This document shows, piece after piece, positions 14,282 to 14,331 of a stretch of 14,331 nt of DNA. This DNA is from Ktedonobacter sp. (GTDB lineage: Bacteria; Chloroflexota; Ktedonobacteria; Ktedonobacterales; Ktedonobacteraceae). Within the stretch, counting starts at the first letter, position 1. The number at the start of each line of letters is the position of its first letter. Location: contig DMFQ01000089.1 of the NCBI GenBank assembly GCA_003450555.1, positions 10,208 through 24,538 on the forward strand, written 5' to 3'. The notes under the pieces were generated by a model. The model did not search any database and was not told the DNA's origin. It was given only the letters and a program-made list of their open reading frames with translations. The translations under genes and the position numbers were made by a program.

Positions 14282-14308
14282 TGTTTTTTCCTTTTTTGTA
14301 GTGTGATT

Positions 14309-14319
14309 ATTCTATCATA
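14309..14319 (-). promoter_or_regulatory. -10-like elements upstream of thrB
   Basis: On the minus strand TATGAT and TAGAAT overlap at 14319-14309, each 5/6 to TATAAT, in an AT-rich stretch. The matching -35 would be at or past the window edge and cannot be judged. Confidence 0.3.
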
Positions 14320-14331
14320 ATTACGGTTTTT

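Noticed and set aside
14192..14331. Classical threonine attenuator upstream of thrB
   Set aside because: The short frame lacks clustered Thr or Ile codons and no terminator hairpin precedes thrB in the visible sequence.

Overview
The window reads as a stretch of bacterial chromosome of moderate GC, with mostly housekeeping genes, compact spacing and Shine-Dalgarno-led starts. There is no transposase, integrase, CRISPR array, rRNA or tRNA. The yebC-ruvC-ruvA order, a bacterial XPB-type helicase, a REC-GGDEF protein with a noncanonical GGDDF motif, tandem-domain GNAT and monooxygenase-fold proteins, and a thrB-thrC pair together suggest a Chloroflexota genome, perhaps Ktedonobacteria. That placement is inference from gene content; no marker in the window proves it.

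Left third (1-3154). An alpha/beta hydrolase gene carries an apparent one-base frameshift near its 5' end. It is followed by yebC, ruvC and ruvA on the + strand. A small hairpin sits directly after the yebC stop. The 173-nt ruvC-ruvA spacer contains several strong inverted repeats, two of them mutually exclusive, and looks like a structured leader for ruvA, which has no visible Shine-Dalgarno. ruvB does not follow. A long stem-loop separates ruvA from a convergent gene and looks like a terminator.

Middle (3155-7335). A tandem GNAT acetyltransferase (-) and a duplicated antibiotic-biosynthesis-monooxygenase-like protein (+) diverge from a spacer holding a probable promoter, an 18-bp-spaced direct repeat and a dyad. 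Next come an unrecognised acidic protein (-) and a REC-GGDEF protein (-) whose phospho-acceptor Asp is Asn and whose signature is GGDDF. A roughly 650-nt gap without a convincing gene follows.

Right half (7336-14331). A COG2945-like alpha/beta hydrolase whose nucleophile Ser is Gly is tightly coupled to an XPB-like SF2 helicase and driven by a good sigma70-type promoter; a stem-loop and T-run end the unit. Then come a thioredoxin-like protein with SPAC in place of CGPC and a class I mannose-6-phosphate isomerase. On the opposite strand a thrB-thrC pair overlaps by ATGA and is followed by a small two-helix membrane protein.

The most notable observations are the ruvC-ruvA structured spacer and the run of three proteins within about 5 kb (REC-GGDEF, hydrolase, thioredoxin) that keep their folds but have lost a key catalytic or acceptor residue. 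No clearly new multi-gene system is evident.
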